From Halicephalobus mephisto (taxonomy: Eukaryota; Nematoda; Chromadorea; Rhabditida; Panagrolaimidae), in assembly GCA_009193035.1 (NCBI GenBank), contig SWDT01000049.1, positions 496,001 through 560,000 on the forward strand: DNA of 64,000 nucleotides, read 5' to 3'. The notes under the pieces were generated by a model that searched no databases, was not told where the DNA came from, and saw only the letters and a program-made list of their open reading frames with translations. The number at the start of each line of letters is the position of its first letter. The first letter of the stretch is position 1. Below, piece by piece: positions 22,002-32,700 of this stretch. The position numbers and the translations under genes are program-made.

Positions 22002-22790
22002 ATGGATCTAAATGTGGGGCCTGTAAAAATCTCAGTATCCCTCGGTGGTATCAAAGATAAACTTAGAAAAAAAAAAGTCACTATTTTCAACTCCTTCGGT
22101 GAGGATATTTATGTGAAGTTCAATTCGAAGGTCAAGAATAAGGACAACACAATAAATAAAGGGGTGTGGGTGAAAATTGAGGTAAATATACTTTTACCTT
22201 AAAAAGTAGCTATTAGGAGCACAAGTTTTAATTTGTTCAACTTCTTTCAGAGTCAGCAAGAAGAGGTATTCACATTTTCTCAAGATATTGTGGGTACCAC
22301 TTTCCGTGAAGGTTGGTTCCAGTGTAGTAAGGGAAGACACAAGTTTCCTATCTGCGATAAAAGTAATGCCAATTCACTAGACTACCAATATAACATATCC
22401 AAAGAGAGTCTTTTCGAGAAAGACAAACTCATACGTAAATGGAATGAATGGATTCTAGAAAAGTATGTTGTGCAAACAAAAGATACTGCGGAAAAAATTG
22501 CTCTCGATCATAAAATATCGCTCAACATCCTTCAGCAGCTGAATTTTAAGGAAAATTGGGAACTAGTGATCCCAGGAGAATTTTTGAATGTCCCACCTAA
22601 AATGGACAAGATTTTTGCCGGAAATAATGAGTCATGGGAGCTTTACACCGTGGAATCTGGAGATACCGGGACTAATATTGCTGACAAGCTTAAAATTTCA
22701 TTCAACGAAGTTGCAAATCTGAATGCTGGAATAGATTGGAACAACTTGGTTGCAGGCAGTGAGATACATGTTCCACGTATGAAAAAATAG
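22002..22790 (+). CDS. Protein with two LysM domains
   Basis: Predicted 239-aa protein; exons 22002-22181 and 22251-22790 (phase 0). Two LysM domains, the carbohydrate-binding fold specific for N-acetylglucosamine polymers (peptidoglycan, chitin), lie in tandem: residues ~130-175 (KYVVQTKDTAEKIALDHKIS ... LVIPGEFLNVP) and ~190-237 (LYTVESGDTGTNIADKLKIS ... LVAGSEIHVP). The N-terminal ~120 residues (VTIFNSFGEDIYVKFNSKV, then EEVFTFSQDIVGTTFREGWF) form a separate unrecognised domain. No signal peptide or transmembrane segment is visible, so it appears intracellular or unconventionally released. TTTTCAG near 21960 and a 41-nt leader precede the ATG. AATAAA at 22959-22964. Its downstream neighbour in the same direction encodes a cell-wall hydrolase, suggesting a joint role on bacterial cell wall. 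Confidence 0.85.
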
Positions 22791-22958
22791 CATTGACTTT
22801 TGGAAACAGGCAAGGATGACTCCTGGATCTCCACATGATCGACTTGATGTGCATTGTTAATCCCGTGCCTCATATTTTATCATTTTCTTATTACTACTTT
22901 TCCGTCTTTACCTATTTATAAATAACTTGGTTTGCGTAATTGGAACCCATTACTAATG

Positions 22959-22964
22959 AATAAA
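22959..22964 (+). terminator. AATAAA signal of the LysM gene
   Basis: AATAAA about 170 bp after the stop codon, just before an AT-rich spacer. Confidence 0.4.
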
Positions 22965-23091
22965 AAATTTTATAACCAATCTTGATAACTTGCTTGCATT
23001 TGTTTTATCAATGATTCGCCTGGGCGAGCTTATCTCATATTTTATTTGATTTTTCTTTATTTAACTCGAATATCTCATATTTTTATTTAGG

Positions 23092-23326
23092 AAAGTGGTT
23101 TTAACATTCAGAATATTAGCATCCAGTGGTCAACGACTTTATCTGCTAAATCAAGTGATCTTCATTAACACTTCAACGTCATTCAAATAGGTTTGTTATT
23201 GAAAATATTGTTAGATATTTTTACAGTAAAAAGTAGTTACTGATCACATTAATTTGTTTTTATGTTTTAAAATTAATAGTTCTCAAAGGATATGTAATAT
23301 ATTTACTAATTAATAATTGATATAGG
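23092..23326 (+). promoter_or_regulatory. Likely 5' UTR exon and intron of the SleB-like gene
   Basis: TTTTTATTTAG (ending ~23091) begins a GC-richer leader that ends CAAATAG before gtttgttatt at ~23190; the intron closes with TGATATAG at 23326, three nt before the ATG. The leader has an in-frame TAG, so translation starts at 23329. Confidence 0.45.
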
Positions 23327-23328
23327 AC

Positions 23329-23727
23329 ATGGCTTGCCTCAATGAAAGAGAAGTTTTTGCAAAAACCGTCTATGCCGAGGCTAGAGGTGAACCTCGAGAA
23401 GGACAGGAATGGGTTGCTTGGGTGATCAAGAACCGAGCTAGAATGGATAAGCCATATTGGGGTGGCAATAATATAAAAGATGTTTGCTTACATCCTCATC
23501 AATTCGAATGCTGGAATGGCAAGGATGATATCGAAATCCATGAACACCAAGTCTATAACACTATTTGTCAATTGACTGACCGAGTTTATTCTGCGCCTCA
23601 CCATAATGATCCAACTGGTGGAGCAGACCACTACAATAATCCGAAAAAAGAAGGTTATCCATCTTGGACTAAGAACTGTAATTGTTTGGGAAAAATTGGG
23701 AATCATCAGTTTTACAAGGGTCCTTAG
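23329..23727 (+). CDS. SleB-type cell-wall hydrolase (bacterial-like peptidoglycan hydrolase)
   Basis: Single-exon 132-aa protein covering one whole Hydrolase_2/SleB domain. SleB proteins cleave the glycan strand of peptidoglycan and are best known as spore-cortex lytic enzymes. Visible signatures: AKTVYAEARGEPREGQ with the catalytic Glu in YAEARGE, AWVIKNRARM, the HQFECWNG block, GGADHYNNP (bacterial form ADHFYNP) and the terminal GNHQFYKGP. No signal peptide, no transmembrane segment, no bacterial LysM or PG-binding domain attached; such a binding module is instead encoded by the gene just upstream. A probable spliced 5' UTR and local base composition like the neighbours argue for a resident worm gene, not contamination. 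Origin by transfer from bacteria is inferred. A G-quadruplex tract lies 260 bp downstream. Confidence 0.88.
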   Translation: MACLNEREVFAKTVYAEARGEPREGQEWVAWVIKNRARMDKPYWGGNNIKDVCLHPHQFECWNGKDDIEIHEHQVYNTICQLTDRVYSAPHHNDPTGGADHYNNPKKEGYPSWTKNCNCLGKIGNHQFYKGP

Positions 23728-23884
23728 ACATCTTGTAAATTCATTGATACCCCTCTAAAATTTTTTATTTTTAATTCTCTAGCTAATTTGTGATATCGGA
23801 AAGTATCAATGGTTTGTTAATAAACACTTTTGCCATTTTATAATCAAGAAAAAATTGACTCGGATTGCAGTTTCGAAGAAATTC

Positions 23885-24015
23885 ACACAGAACCCTCGAG
23901 AGGGACACTGGAGGGTTCGTATCATTTAATAAAAATATATATTTGCCGAAATCATGCGTAACGCCCCGTATCCCCCCTTCGAGAGGGGAGGGGAGGGGAC
24001 GGGGCAAGGCGCCAG
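23885..24015. other. G/C tract: hairpin and four-GGGG quadruplex motif
   Basis: AACCCT...AGGGTT (about 23888-23917) can form a stem, CCCCCCTTCGAGAGGGG follows at about 23972-23988, and GGGGAGGGGAGGGGACGGGG occupies 23985-24004. This is by far the most G-rich stretch of the window. Confidence 0.8.
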
Positions 24016-24109
24016 GCGTACCAATATACTACTACTTTTCTAAATAACGCTACTCAGATCACCTAGATTATTTCCTGAATTACAAAGTAGCATATACTCT
24101 AATTCCACA

Positions 24110-24295
24110 ATATTAATTTTTTCTGTTCTTCTTGAGGTTTGTTTCTGTTTTGTCCGTTAGAACCCAGGCCTCGCAAGCATAGAACATGGCAGGGATTACG
24201 CATTGATGATAGTACATTCTTTTCAAATTCATGGAATACTTCCTTCAACACAAGATATTTCTTGCTTTGTTGGGTTTTTTCATTGCAGTTTTCAT
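24110..24295 (-). mobile_element. Remnant of non-LTR reverse transcriptase C-terminal region
   Basis: Minus-strand reading contains MNLKRMYYHQCVIPAMFYAC then EAWVLTDKTETNLKK, the pattern found near the end of RTE/CR1-type reverse transcriptases (..QCVLPVLTYGAETW..). Stops before and after show decay. Confidence 0.6.
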
Positions 24296-24299
24296 ATCA

Positions 24300-25560
24300 G
24301 GAACTACTTTAGCGTTGTTAATGAAATCTCCTAAACTCATGAGATCTTCCGGAATCTCAAATTCACCATTTTGATTCCCTAATACTCCATTACCAATTTT
24401 TAGAAGAAATTCTGACCGTTCTAAGCCAGAATTTTGAGCTCTTGTGTTATCTGTTAAAGATGATATTTTAAAAATTTTCTATATTTTAGAACTTTTGATA
24501 GGAGTGCTAGTAATTGTTAGATCGCGGTTAGTGGTTGTAAGGGTTTCTGGCCGCTTCCCTTAGTTGACAATTGTTAACTGGTCGCTTTATTTCAGCAATC
24601 AACAATACAAATTAACAACAACTCTTCGCGACTTCGTCCGGTTCTCTGTCGCCGCTTCTCTATTCCTCTGATTCCGCTTCTCGTTTGGCGCGCAAATTGA
24701 GTTCCTGCATCTCCAGGGTTTTCATGTTAGGAGTCTTCTCACTTTCTGCGACAGTGGTTCCTGATCCGCGTATAGACGAGAAGAATATAAAACAACTTTA
24801 TAAGGCCGGAGACACGAGATATAAAACAACTCTTACAAAATTATTGCGCAATCTCCTTAAATTGTCGCCAGCACGCAATCGTACGTCTTTTACTGCTCCT
24901 CAGGGTATTTCCCTTCGGAGCCAACGCTCTGCGGCTTGCACTCAGATAGATAATGCTCGATCCAACAGTAATTTTGATTCGGCTTGTAGAAAGAACAGTA
25001 GCTGGTCCATTCTGGCGTCTAGCCTGAGATTTCTTGTAATAACGTCTTTCATCATTTTAAATGATTTAGCATAAACATTATTCTCATTCAGCAAATGCTC
25101 CAAAGTAGTCACAACTAAGGGTAAGAAAGCATCATTGTCTAGATGATCTAATTGCTCACGATCGGCTTCATTTGAATCTAAGAAATAGAGCTGAAGGTAT
25201 TTTGGAGAAATATCATTTGGTTCAATTGCCATCAGCATGTGGTAGACTTGGCCATGAAGTTTAAAACAAAATGAACCATGACTTCTCGGGAAGTCTAATT
25301 TCGCCGACAAAGGTGTCATAGCAAATGTATTGTTGTACCCTCAATATTCTTTCTGAAATTTTGTGCGTTGACATAATCATTTTCTAGAAATATCATTACT
25401 TTGAGGTCAAGTAGATATAGTAAGATTGACTTGATCAAACTTCTATTTTGAGCAAGAAAAATCTCAACTGAAGTGACGTGTATGATAACAGATACATTCG
25501 ATATCCATAGCATCCAACAAATTCCACATTGAAGGAGGAAAGTCATCATCAAAAATAGCT
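24300..25560 (-). mobile_element. Decayed Helitron-like element (helicase pieces)
   Basis: Minus strand. One fragment (about 24425-24312) reads SEFLLKIGNGVLGNQNGEFE then IPEDLMSLGDF, as in Helitron Pif1-like helicases. Another (25375-24942) reads NFRKNI, then after a frame change GYNNTFAMTPLSAKLDFP, FCFKLHGQVYH and PKYLQLYFLDSNEADRE, the region that in Helitrons joins the Rep part to the helicase. FDDDFPPSMWNLLDAMDIEC (about 25548-25490) lies further upstream. The ORF is broken by at least one frameshift and by loss of the central catalytic part. No Rep HUH motif or terminal hairpin was identified. Confidence 0.65.
24440..24935. other. Spacer between transposon fragments
   Basis: GC-richer segment 24590-24930 (CGCGACTTCGTCCGGTTC and a plus-strand open frame 24685-25074) is probably transposon internal sequence read antisense; not accepted as a gene. 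Confidence 0.35.
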
Positions 25561-25905
25561 ACTTTCGGTTTCGTAGGTTTCTGAAAGGATTTTAATGTTA
25601 TTTACTTCGGTAATATATATAAACTTACCTACATATTTGTCTATGCAGGAAGTAGTCTGCTCTTTCTGCTTCCAAAAAGTGATCATATCTTCTTCTTTGT
25701 CTAATCCGTTGATCTTGAAGGCATCGTAAGCGTTGCTGTCATCTGAACACCGGTAATGATTCTGTTCGTCCACGATGGAATGATTTCGCGGGCGATTTCT
25801 TTGGTTAGGAATAATAGAAGTATCAGCTACTGCTTCACCATCCATCAGTACTTTAGCACAATAACAGATGCGCAAAAGTAAATAAAACCTAGATTCGTAC
25901 AACAC
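25561..25905 (-). pseudogene. Open frame upstream of Helitron pieces, probably transposon-derived
   Basis: Minus frame 25905-25549 encodes about 118 residues including NRPRNHSIVDEQNHYRCSDD and KQKEQTTSCIDKYVGKF. No family recognised. Its position directly 5' of Helitron-like fragments on the same strand suggests the transposon's N-terminal part or a captured piece. Confidence 0.3.
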
Positions 25906-26131
25906 TGATTATGAAACTTCACACACAAATTACGAAATAAATATTATGAAAGATTAAAGTCAGCGCGCAGGTTACTGTAGTTCCCATGAGATCCTCGATA
26001 TTCGCATCGAGACAATTTCACAACAACGCCCATTTCTGTTCTTTTATAATATATAAGATGTTCTAAAAATCTATATCGAGACAATTTCGTAACGTTTTTA
26101 CTTCCTTTTTTTTAATATTATAATTACAGAT

Positions 26132-26524
26132 TTATACACTCTGATTTTTTGAAGCAAGAAAAAGTGCACTTTTATGAGGCACGAGACCTTCTTTTTTATG
26201 AAGACTTTTTTCCAAAGGTCGTTTTCAGTAGTTTCATCCTTTTAGAGCTACCAGTCATTCTTTACGAAATGACCATTCAACCATGTTCTTTTATCATCAT
26301 TGTTAGGGACGTTGATGAACTGTTAGAAGTTACATAAAATTTGAAAATTTCTTTAAATTGAGATTTTTCAATTTTTTAATAAAAAACAATTGAAATAATT
26401 TCATTTTTCAGATGCAGCAATTCTGGGAACATTTTCTTGATCCTTGTGTCCTACAGTACCTGACGTCTTCCGAGAGCTTTGCTACGGCTTCTGGAGACTT
26501 CTGCAAACCACTAAGAAGTCCCGG
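26132..26524 (+). other. Two orphan exon candidates
   Basis: TTACAG at about 26131 opens a frame (FIHSDFLKQEKVHFYEARD...) running to 26337. TTTTTCAG at 26411 is followed by ATG CAG CAA TTC TGG and 37 codons (MQQFWEHFLDPCVLQYLTSS, ending PLRSPG) up to a weak donor at 26524. No downstream exon could be joined with confidence. They might be the 5' end of a gene with very long introns, or decayed remains. Confidence 0.2.
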
Positions 26525-28150
26525 GTTGGTTTAATTTTGGAAAATTTTTATCGAAAATTAATCTACAGTATCTTTGGTTAATGAATACTGTGCCTAAAGT
26601 AAGGAATGAAATTAGTCACATAAATTCTGTGGTTTTTTTCCATAAAAAAATTGAATGATTTAATTAAAATTTTGAATTTTGGTTAAAAAATTAAAAAACT
26701 TATTTCAAAAAATAATGATTACTGCAACAAGAGGAATTCAGATACTCGAATTAACTGTTGGAAGAGGCAATAAATAAATAAATAAATAGATACTCGAATT
26801 GGTCTTTGAGAATGAGTTGTATAATTTTGTAGTTCTTAAAATGCTCATTCAGAATCTGTATTCCATTTTTTCTGAACGATCTTCTGAAATGAGAAAATTT
26901 AAAAAATCACTAAATTTTGAATTGAATTTTTTCGAAAAAACACACTTAATTACAAAAAAGGATTATTAAAATTAAATTAATTAAAAAAAACGAACGTTGT
27001 CAAATTTCGGAAAAAAGTTATTAATTTTTTTTATTTTTTATATACGAAATTTCACGTGTTTTTATTTTTCTTATTTTACAAAAATTTAGAAAAATTAAAT
27101 ACAGATTTTGAATATGTCTGATAAGCTACAGAATCAGCTATAATTTGTTTCAAAAAATTTGAATAAATTCATTTTTTTTCAAAATTAAAAAAAAATTTAA
27201 ATTTTATTTAAATTTCAAATTCCTGAACTTACAGTACACTTATTAGTGAATTCAATTTTTCGAGTTAATCAAGTTCATAATTTAATTTTACTTTTTGTTT
27301 ACATGATTCACAAAAAATGCATCATAATTTTGCCCGTGGCTCGTCCGCACTTTACACGACCTGGTACTGCTTTTTCCAAATTAAAATTATTTTTATTTTC
27401 CGCGTGAATTAAAAGTTTTTAAATTTTTTACTTTTGACGTCTTCAGGTATTTTTTGCAAACTTTGAAATTTGTACTTTTCCTCTGGCTAATTACAGTATC
27501 AGTTTTTGTAAAATTTTAGTCGTTTTTTTTTTGAAATTGTAAAAGCAAAATTGACTTTAATCTTCCTACTGTAGGTTGAGAAATAATTAAATTCCCATTT
27601 TTACCCGAATTACTGTAAATTAACTAACAATTAACTTTTATTTTTATCCATATTACTTTACATAAAACAATAATTAATTTTCGAGGTTACTGTAGCTTAT
27701 ATTTTGAAAGTTGCCTTGACCTGTTTACAAACGTTTTTTAGAAAGTAATTTTTTTCCGAAAAAATCTCAGTTGTCCTTCAAAAAGCCCTTTTTGCCTCTT
27801 CTCACACGGGACGGACTGGCACTGCCGACCTCCTCAAAAAACAAAAAAGACGATAATTTGAATAATTTTTTATAAAAATAAAAAAAATTTCATAAAAAAA
27901 TTATTTTAATTAAAATATTTTTTCAAATGGCTTGTATATTATTTAAAAATTTACAATGGTTTTTGAATGAAGATATTTATGAAAAAAATTATTGTTGATG
28001 TACGAAAAATTAAAGTTTTTCATTTTTAATTTTTTTAATTAATAAGATATAATTTGTTTTGAATTTATTTTTGATTGTAAATTATTATTAAAATTGATAA
28101 AATTGAAGAAAACGAACAGTATCGGGGACTATAAAGAGGTCAACATCAAA
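26525..28150. other. AT-rich gene desert, first part
   Basis: No gene seen. Small GC-richer islands at 27325-27370 (CGTGGCTCGTCCGCACTTTA) and 27780-27835 (CACGGGACGGACTGGCACTG). TTACTGTAG-type words recur. Confidence 0.4.
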
Positions 28151-28345
28151 ATAAAATCTGCACTTTGCTCGCAATGTTTGGGCAGATTGGTAGATATTTC
28201 TTTGTTAACATTTATAGAAATTTCGAAATCAAAATAAAATCTGCACTTTGCTCGCAATGTTTGGGCAAATTGGTAGATATTTCTTTGTTAACATTTATGG
28301 AAATCTCGAAATCAAAGAAAATTTACACTTTGCTCGCAGCATTCA
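28150..28345. repeat. 93-bp tandem duplication
   Basis: AAATCTGCACTTTGCTCGCAATGTTTGGGC ... GGTAGATATTTCTTTGTTAAC occurs twice, with a partial third (TTTACACTTTGCTCGCAGC). Confidence 0.85.
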
Positions 28346-28879
28346 AGTAACTCGATCTATTCAACTATTGTATGAAAATTGAATTTGGTTTTGATGCAGA
28401 CCATTTTGTAGACTTCAGACAGTTTCAAAAATCGAGTCCAAACATCATAGTGTTCCCTAATGGTTTTTAAACATTAATATATAAAAAGTAAATTCTGACG
28501 TTCTTCTAGTCTCTTTTAAGAAGCTAATTAGATAGCTTTAATCAGCTCCAAAATTGTACCAGATTACAAAAAGTAATTTTCAAAATTGATAAAAAAAATT
28601 TTTAAATTTAAAAATCAAGGTGTTCCCCGTGTTTCTTTGATGCAAAAAATTGATTTTTAATTTATTTTTTCGGAAGATTAATTTTCCAGTTTTAATCTGC
28701 TTCAAATTTATATTTAATTACAAATGAAAATTTTCGAAATATACGAAAATTAAAACAAAAAAAGTTATTAAAAAAATCAATGTTTTTTGTCGTTAATATT
28801 TTGAAAATTAAATTTTACAACTTTTTTGATTTTGAAAAAAATAATTTTAGAGTTTTGATCAATTTGGAATTTACACTAG

Positions 28880-29330
28880 TGCTCCGTGGTCCTTATTATC
28901 AAAGTTGGAACTTGAAATTCGAAGTCGAAATTCTGATTTTTCTTGTTAAGACACGATTCATAAGTCATTGTGATTCGAGAAATCCAGGTATCCGATTTTA
29001 TCAACTGAAATGAAAGAATATTTCACAGTAAGAAAAATTCATAGATGTATCTTAACACGAAAAATTTGAATTTCGATTTTGATAATACTGACCACGGATC
29101 ACTATGCCTCGTATTTTCAAAATCGAAATTCAAAATTCGAAGTCGAAATTCTGATTTTTCTTGTTAAGACACGATTCATAAATTTTTGTGATTCGAGAAA
29201 TCCAGATATCCGATTTTATCAACTGAAATGAAAGAATATTTCACAGTAAGAAAAATTCAAATGTATCTTAACACGAAAAATTTGAATTTCGATTTTGAAT
29301 TCTGAGTTTTGATTTTAATAATACGCAATA
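28880..29330. repeat. Two ~210-bp direct repeats with CTTAACACGAAAAATT motif
   Basis: Copies at about 28913-29090 and 29126-29305 share GAAGTCGAAATTCTGATTTT, TTGTTAAGACACGATTCATA and GTATCTTAACACGAAAAATT. They run directly into the element at 29335. Confidence 0.8.
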
Positions 29331-29334
29331 CTGT

Positions 29335-29690
29335 ATTGTCAAAATCGAAACTCAGAGTCAGAGGTCCAAGTTTGAACTTTCGTATTGAGAAACATCTGTG
29401 AATTTTCCTATTTTAAAAATTTATTTTATCCAAATTGATGGTTGAAAATTAGCTAGATTTTCCTAATCCAAACATGACTCGGAATTTTTCGTGTCAAGAT
29501 GAAACTTGTAATTTTAACTTTGACCTTCAATTACTAACCTTGATAGTACGAAACACAGATTTTTGGTTAAGACACAATTCAGAAATCACATCTAAACTGA
29601 AAAAGGTTAGGTAAATTAAAAGTTTTTTGAAATAGAAAAATCCTAATTTTAATTCCAACCTCTAATTATTAACTTTGACAATTCGAAGTA
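29335..29690 (+). repeat. Dispersed repeat, inverted copy of 18855-19228
   Basis: Near-identical reverse complement of the repeat in the Cys-loop receptor intron. Together with 28880-29330 it may be one larger element. Confidence 0.85.
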
Positions 29691-30219
29691 CTGATTACAA
29701 AAAATTCCCAAAATTGAAAAAATAAAAATACTAAGAAATCAAAGTGTTCCCTGGACCTTTGCTGTTTATATATGGAAAATTTGAATTTCCACATAACTTT
29801 GATTTTTAACTAAATTCATATTTTTAATTTGCTTCAAATTTGTGTATAATTACAGAAAATAATTATTGAATTTTGAGAAATGCGAAAATTAAATTTTAAA
29901 CCAGAGTGTTCCCCGAATTTTTTATCGTTTATATATGAAAATTAAATTCTGACGTGTTCTTGGTCTGTTTTAAGAAACCAATTATGAAACTATTATTAGC
30001 TCCAAATTTGCACCTGATTACAAAAAATTATTTAATATGATGAAATTAGCAAAATTAGGAATCTTCAAAAATATAATCCAAATACCAAAGTTATTTTCGT
30101 CAGTTTTTTATTATTCATATGTGAAATTTTATATTTTTTAAATTTCGGTAATTCAGAAGAATTTCTGAAAGTAGATGACAGATTCCGAGTATATATTTTG
30201 GGATTTTTAAAACTTAGAA

Positions 30220-30600
30220 AAAGATTCTTCGAGAATGAACAATGGATTCTGAATTCGTATTTTGGGATTTTCAAAGTCCAGAATATCAGCTCTAAAAAAA
30301 TAATGGATTCTGAATTCATATTTTAAGATTTATGTAATCCAGAAGACCATTTTTGAAAACAATGGATTCTGAATTTATATTTTGGGATTTTCAAAGTCCA
30401 GAATATCAGCTCTAAAAAAATAATGGATTCTGAATTCATATTTTAAACTTTATGTAATCCAGAAAACCATTTTTGAAAACAATGGATTCTGGATTCGGAT
30501 TTTCGAAGTCCAGAAGACTATCTCCAAAAACGAACAATGGATTCTGAATTCGTATTTTAAACTTTTTAAAACCCGAAAATGAATTCTGAATTTATTTTTC
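30220..30600. repeat. ~60-bp tandem array (TGGATTCTGAATTCATATTTT)
   Basis: AATGGATTCTGAATTYRTAT is repeated at least six times with spacing near 60 bp; GTCCAGAATATCAGCTC alternates with ATCCAGAAGACCAT. Confidence 0.8.
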
Positions 30601-30859
30601 TCGATTTTCGAAATAATATACAGTTTATTTCAAAGAAAACTTGGACTAAAATTCATTTTTTATTAGTTCCGTGTTCTTGTTTGGTTTTCAATTTTTTAAT
30701 TTTGAAAAAGAAGATTAAAAATGCGACGTAATAGACATTGAAGACTTTTTTGATAAATATCTTTGAGAAAATTACATAAGAAAAAAAAATTACCTTTTAT
30801 TGAAGAAATTAGAAATAATATCAATAATAAAAAAATAATAAAAAATAAATTTGTGGAAA

Positions 30860-31085
30860 AGTAACCAAACCAAAGTGCAACACTGCCATTACTCGATTAT
30901 TCTGGATGGCAGCAATGGACCCTGGGTTGGTGACCCCCACTACAGTACTCTAGACACAATGATGAAGATTAATGCTGGTTGTCCTTGACTACTGCCACAG
31001 GCATTGGGACAGATAAACCACTTATATAACCGTTTTTCCATTTGTTTTGGAAATAACGATACACAAAAAAATCGATTAACCGGAA
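30860..31085. other. GC-richer island in the desert
   Basis: GGATGGCAGCAATGGACCCT, GGTTGGTGACCCCCACTACAG and GGTTGTCCTTGACTACTGCC. No consistent open frame or splice model. Confidence 0.3.
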
Positions 31086-31109
31086 GCATGTGTAGGTGGA
31101 TGGACAAAA

Positions 31110-31480
31110 ACACAGTTTTTCTCTCGCGACGAAATTTTGACAAAACAGTTATTGTAAAAAGTTTTAGTAATATTTTTTTCTCGCGACGAAATTTTGATAA
31201 AACTGTTGTAAAAAATCCAATTTTTGATCTTGCGACGAAATTTTGATAAAACAGTTATTGTAAAAAATTTTAGTAATATTTTTTTCTCGCGATGAAATTT
31301 TAACAAAACTGTTATAAAAAACACAGTTTTTCTCTTGCGACGAAATTTTGACAAAACAGTTATTGTAAAAAATTTTAGTAATATTTTTTTTCTTGCGACG
31401 AAATTTTGGTAGAACAGTTATTGTAAAAAATTCGTTAATATTTTTGATTTCGTGACTTTTTTTTGTTAAAATTCGTCGCG
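31110..31480. repeat. Tandem array, CTCGCGACGAAATTTTGA unit
   Basis: About six units of 55-65 bp, each with CTYGCGACGAAATTTTG, ACAAAACAGTTATTG and AAAAATTTTAGTAATATT. Confidence 0.85.
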
Positions 31481-31699
31481 AGAAAAAGTTATTGATGTTT
31501 TTTCTCACAGCCACTTTGTTCCATTAAAAATTTTTCCGAAAAAAGTTTATCAATATTTATGGTTTTAAAACGAAAAATATTATTGTTGAATTTATGTGAA
31601 AACTTACTACTTTTAATTTTCTATAATGTTAGTTAAATTTGAAATTTTTAAAAATTTTATTAAAATTTGTCGCGAGGGAAATTTGATTAATATTTTTGG

Positions 31700-32310
31700 T
31701 CCCGCAGCGACATTTTTGAAAGTGAAATTCGTTTTGAGAAAAACTTTACTTTTGGTCCCGCAGCGATATTTTTGAAAGTGAAATAATTTTGAGAAAAAAG
31801 ATCAATATTTTTGGTCCCGCAGCGACATTTTTGAAAGTGAAATAATTTTGAGAAAAACTTTACTTTTGGTCTCGCAGCGACATTTTTTAAAGTGAAATAA
31901 TTTTGAGAAAAATGTTTACTGTTTTGGTCCCGCAGCGACACTTTTGAAAATGAAATTCGTTTTGAGAAAAATGTTTACTAAGTTTTGGTCCCGCAGCGAC
32001 ATTTTTGAAAGTAAACTTTTTTTCGGAAGAAAAAAGTTGCTAATTATTTTCGGTCTCGCAACGACTTTTTTAAAACTAAAATTAATTTTGAAAAAAAACT
32101 TTACTTTTGGTCCCGCAGCGACTTTTTTGAAAGTAAACTTTTTCGAGAAAAAAATTAATTATTTTTTGTCTCGGAGCGACTTTTTTGAAAGTAAAATTTG
32201 TTTAAAAAAATTAATTAATTATTTTTGGTCTCGGAGCGACTTTTTTGAAAGTAAAATTCTTTTTGAAAAAGATTAGTAATTTCAGTCTCGTAGTGACTTT
32301 ATTAAAATTC
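31700..32310. repeat. Tandem array, GGTCCCGCAGCGACATTTTTGAAAG-type unit
   Basis: About ten units of 50-65 bp. GGTCYCGCAGCGAC is followed each time by TTTTTGAAAGTRAA. Drift towards GGTCTCGGAGCGAC at the right end. Confidence 0.85.
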
Positions 32311-32439
32311 GTCGCGAGAAAAAATTATTGATGTTTTTTCTCACAACGACTTTATTTTATTAAAAATTCCTTCGAAAAAAAATTTATCAATATTTTCGGT
32401 CTCAAAACGAAAATTATTATTGTTGAATTTACGTGAAAA

Positions 32440-32700
32440 CTTACCATTTCCAACCTTATACATGGGGTTAGTTAAATTCGGCACTTGTTTTTGCATCTTT
32501 GGCATGAAGCAAGTGAATAGTGATGGAAAAACAGCAAGGGTTTCTTTCAACGGAAAGAGCAGTGTTCCTTTCAGGCACGCCTTCGCTGGACGTGAACGAC
32601 GTGAACGCTGCTGCTGACAACGAATGCATTCAGAGATGGAAAGACTGACAGCAACAAGTAGCAACAACGGCTATACAAGGCAGTCGATGGAAGAGACGAA
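32440..32700. other. GC-richer island after the array
   Basis: GCACGCCTTCGCTGGACGTG, then AACGACGTGAACGCTGCTGC. Short frames on both strands have no splice support. Function unknown. Confidence 0.3.

Noticed and set aside
24685..25074. Plus-strand frame of 129 codons
   Set aside because: Overlaps Helitron-like sequence on the minus strand and has no recognised domain; likely antisense transposon sequence.
31076..32276. Several frames of 80-116 codons
   Set aside because: All derive from the CGACGAAATTTT and CCCGCAGCGAC arrays.
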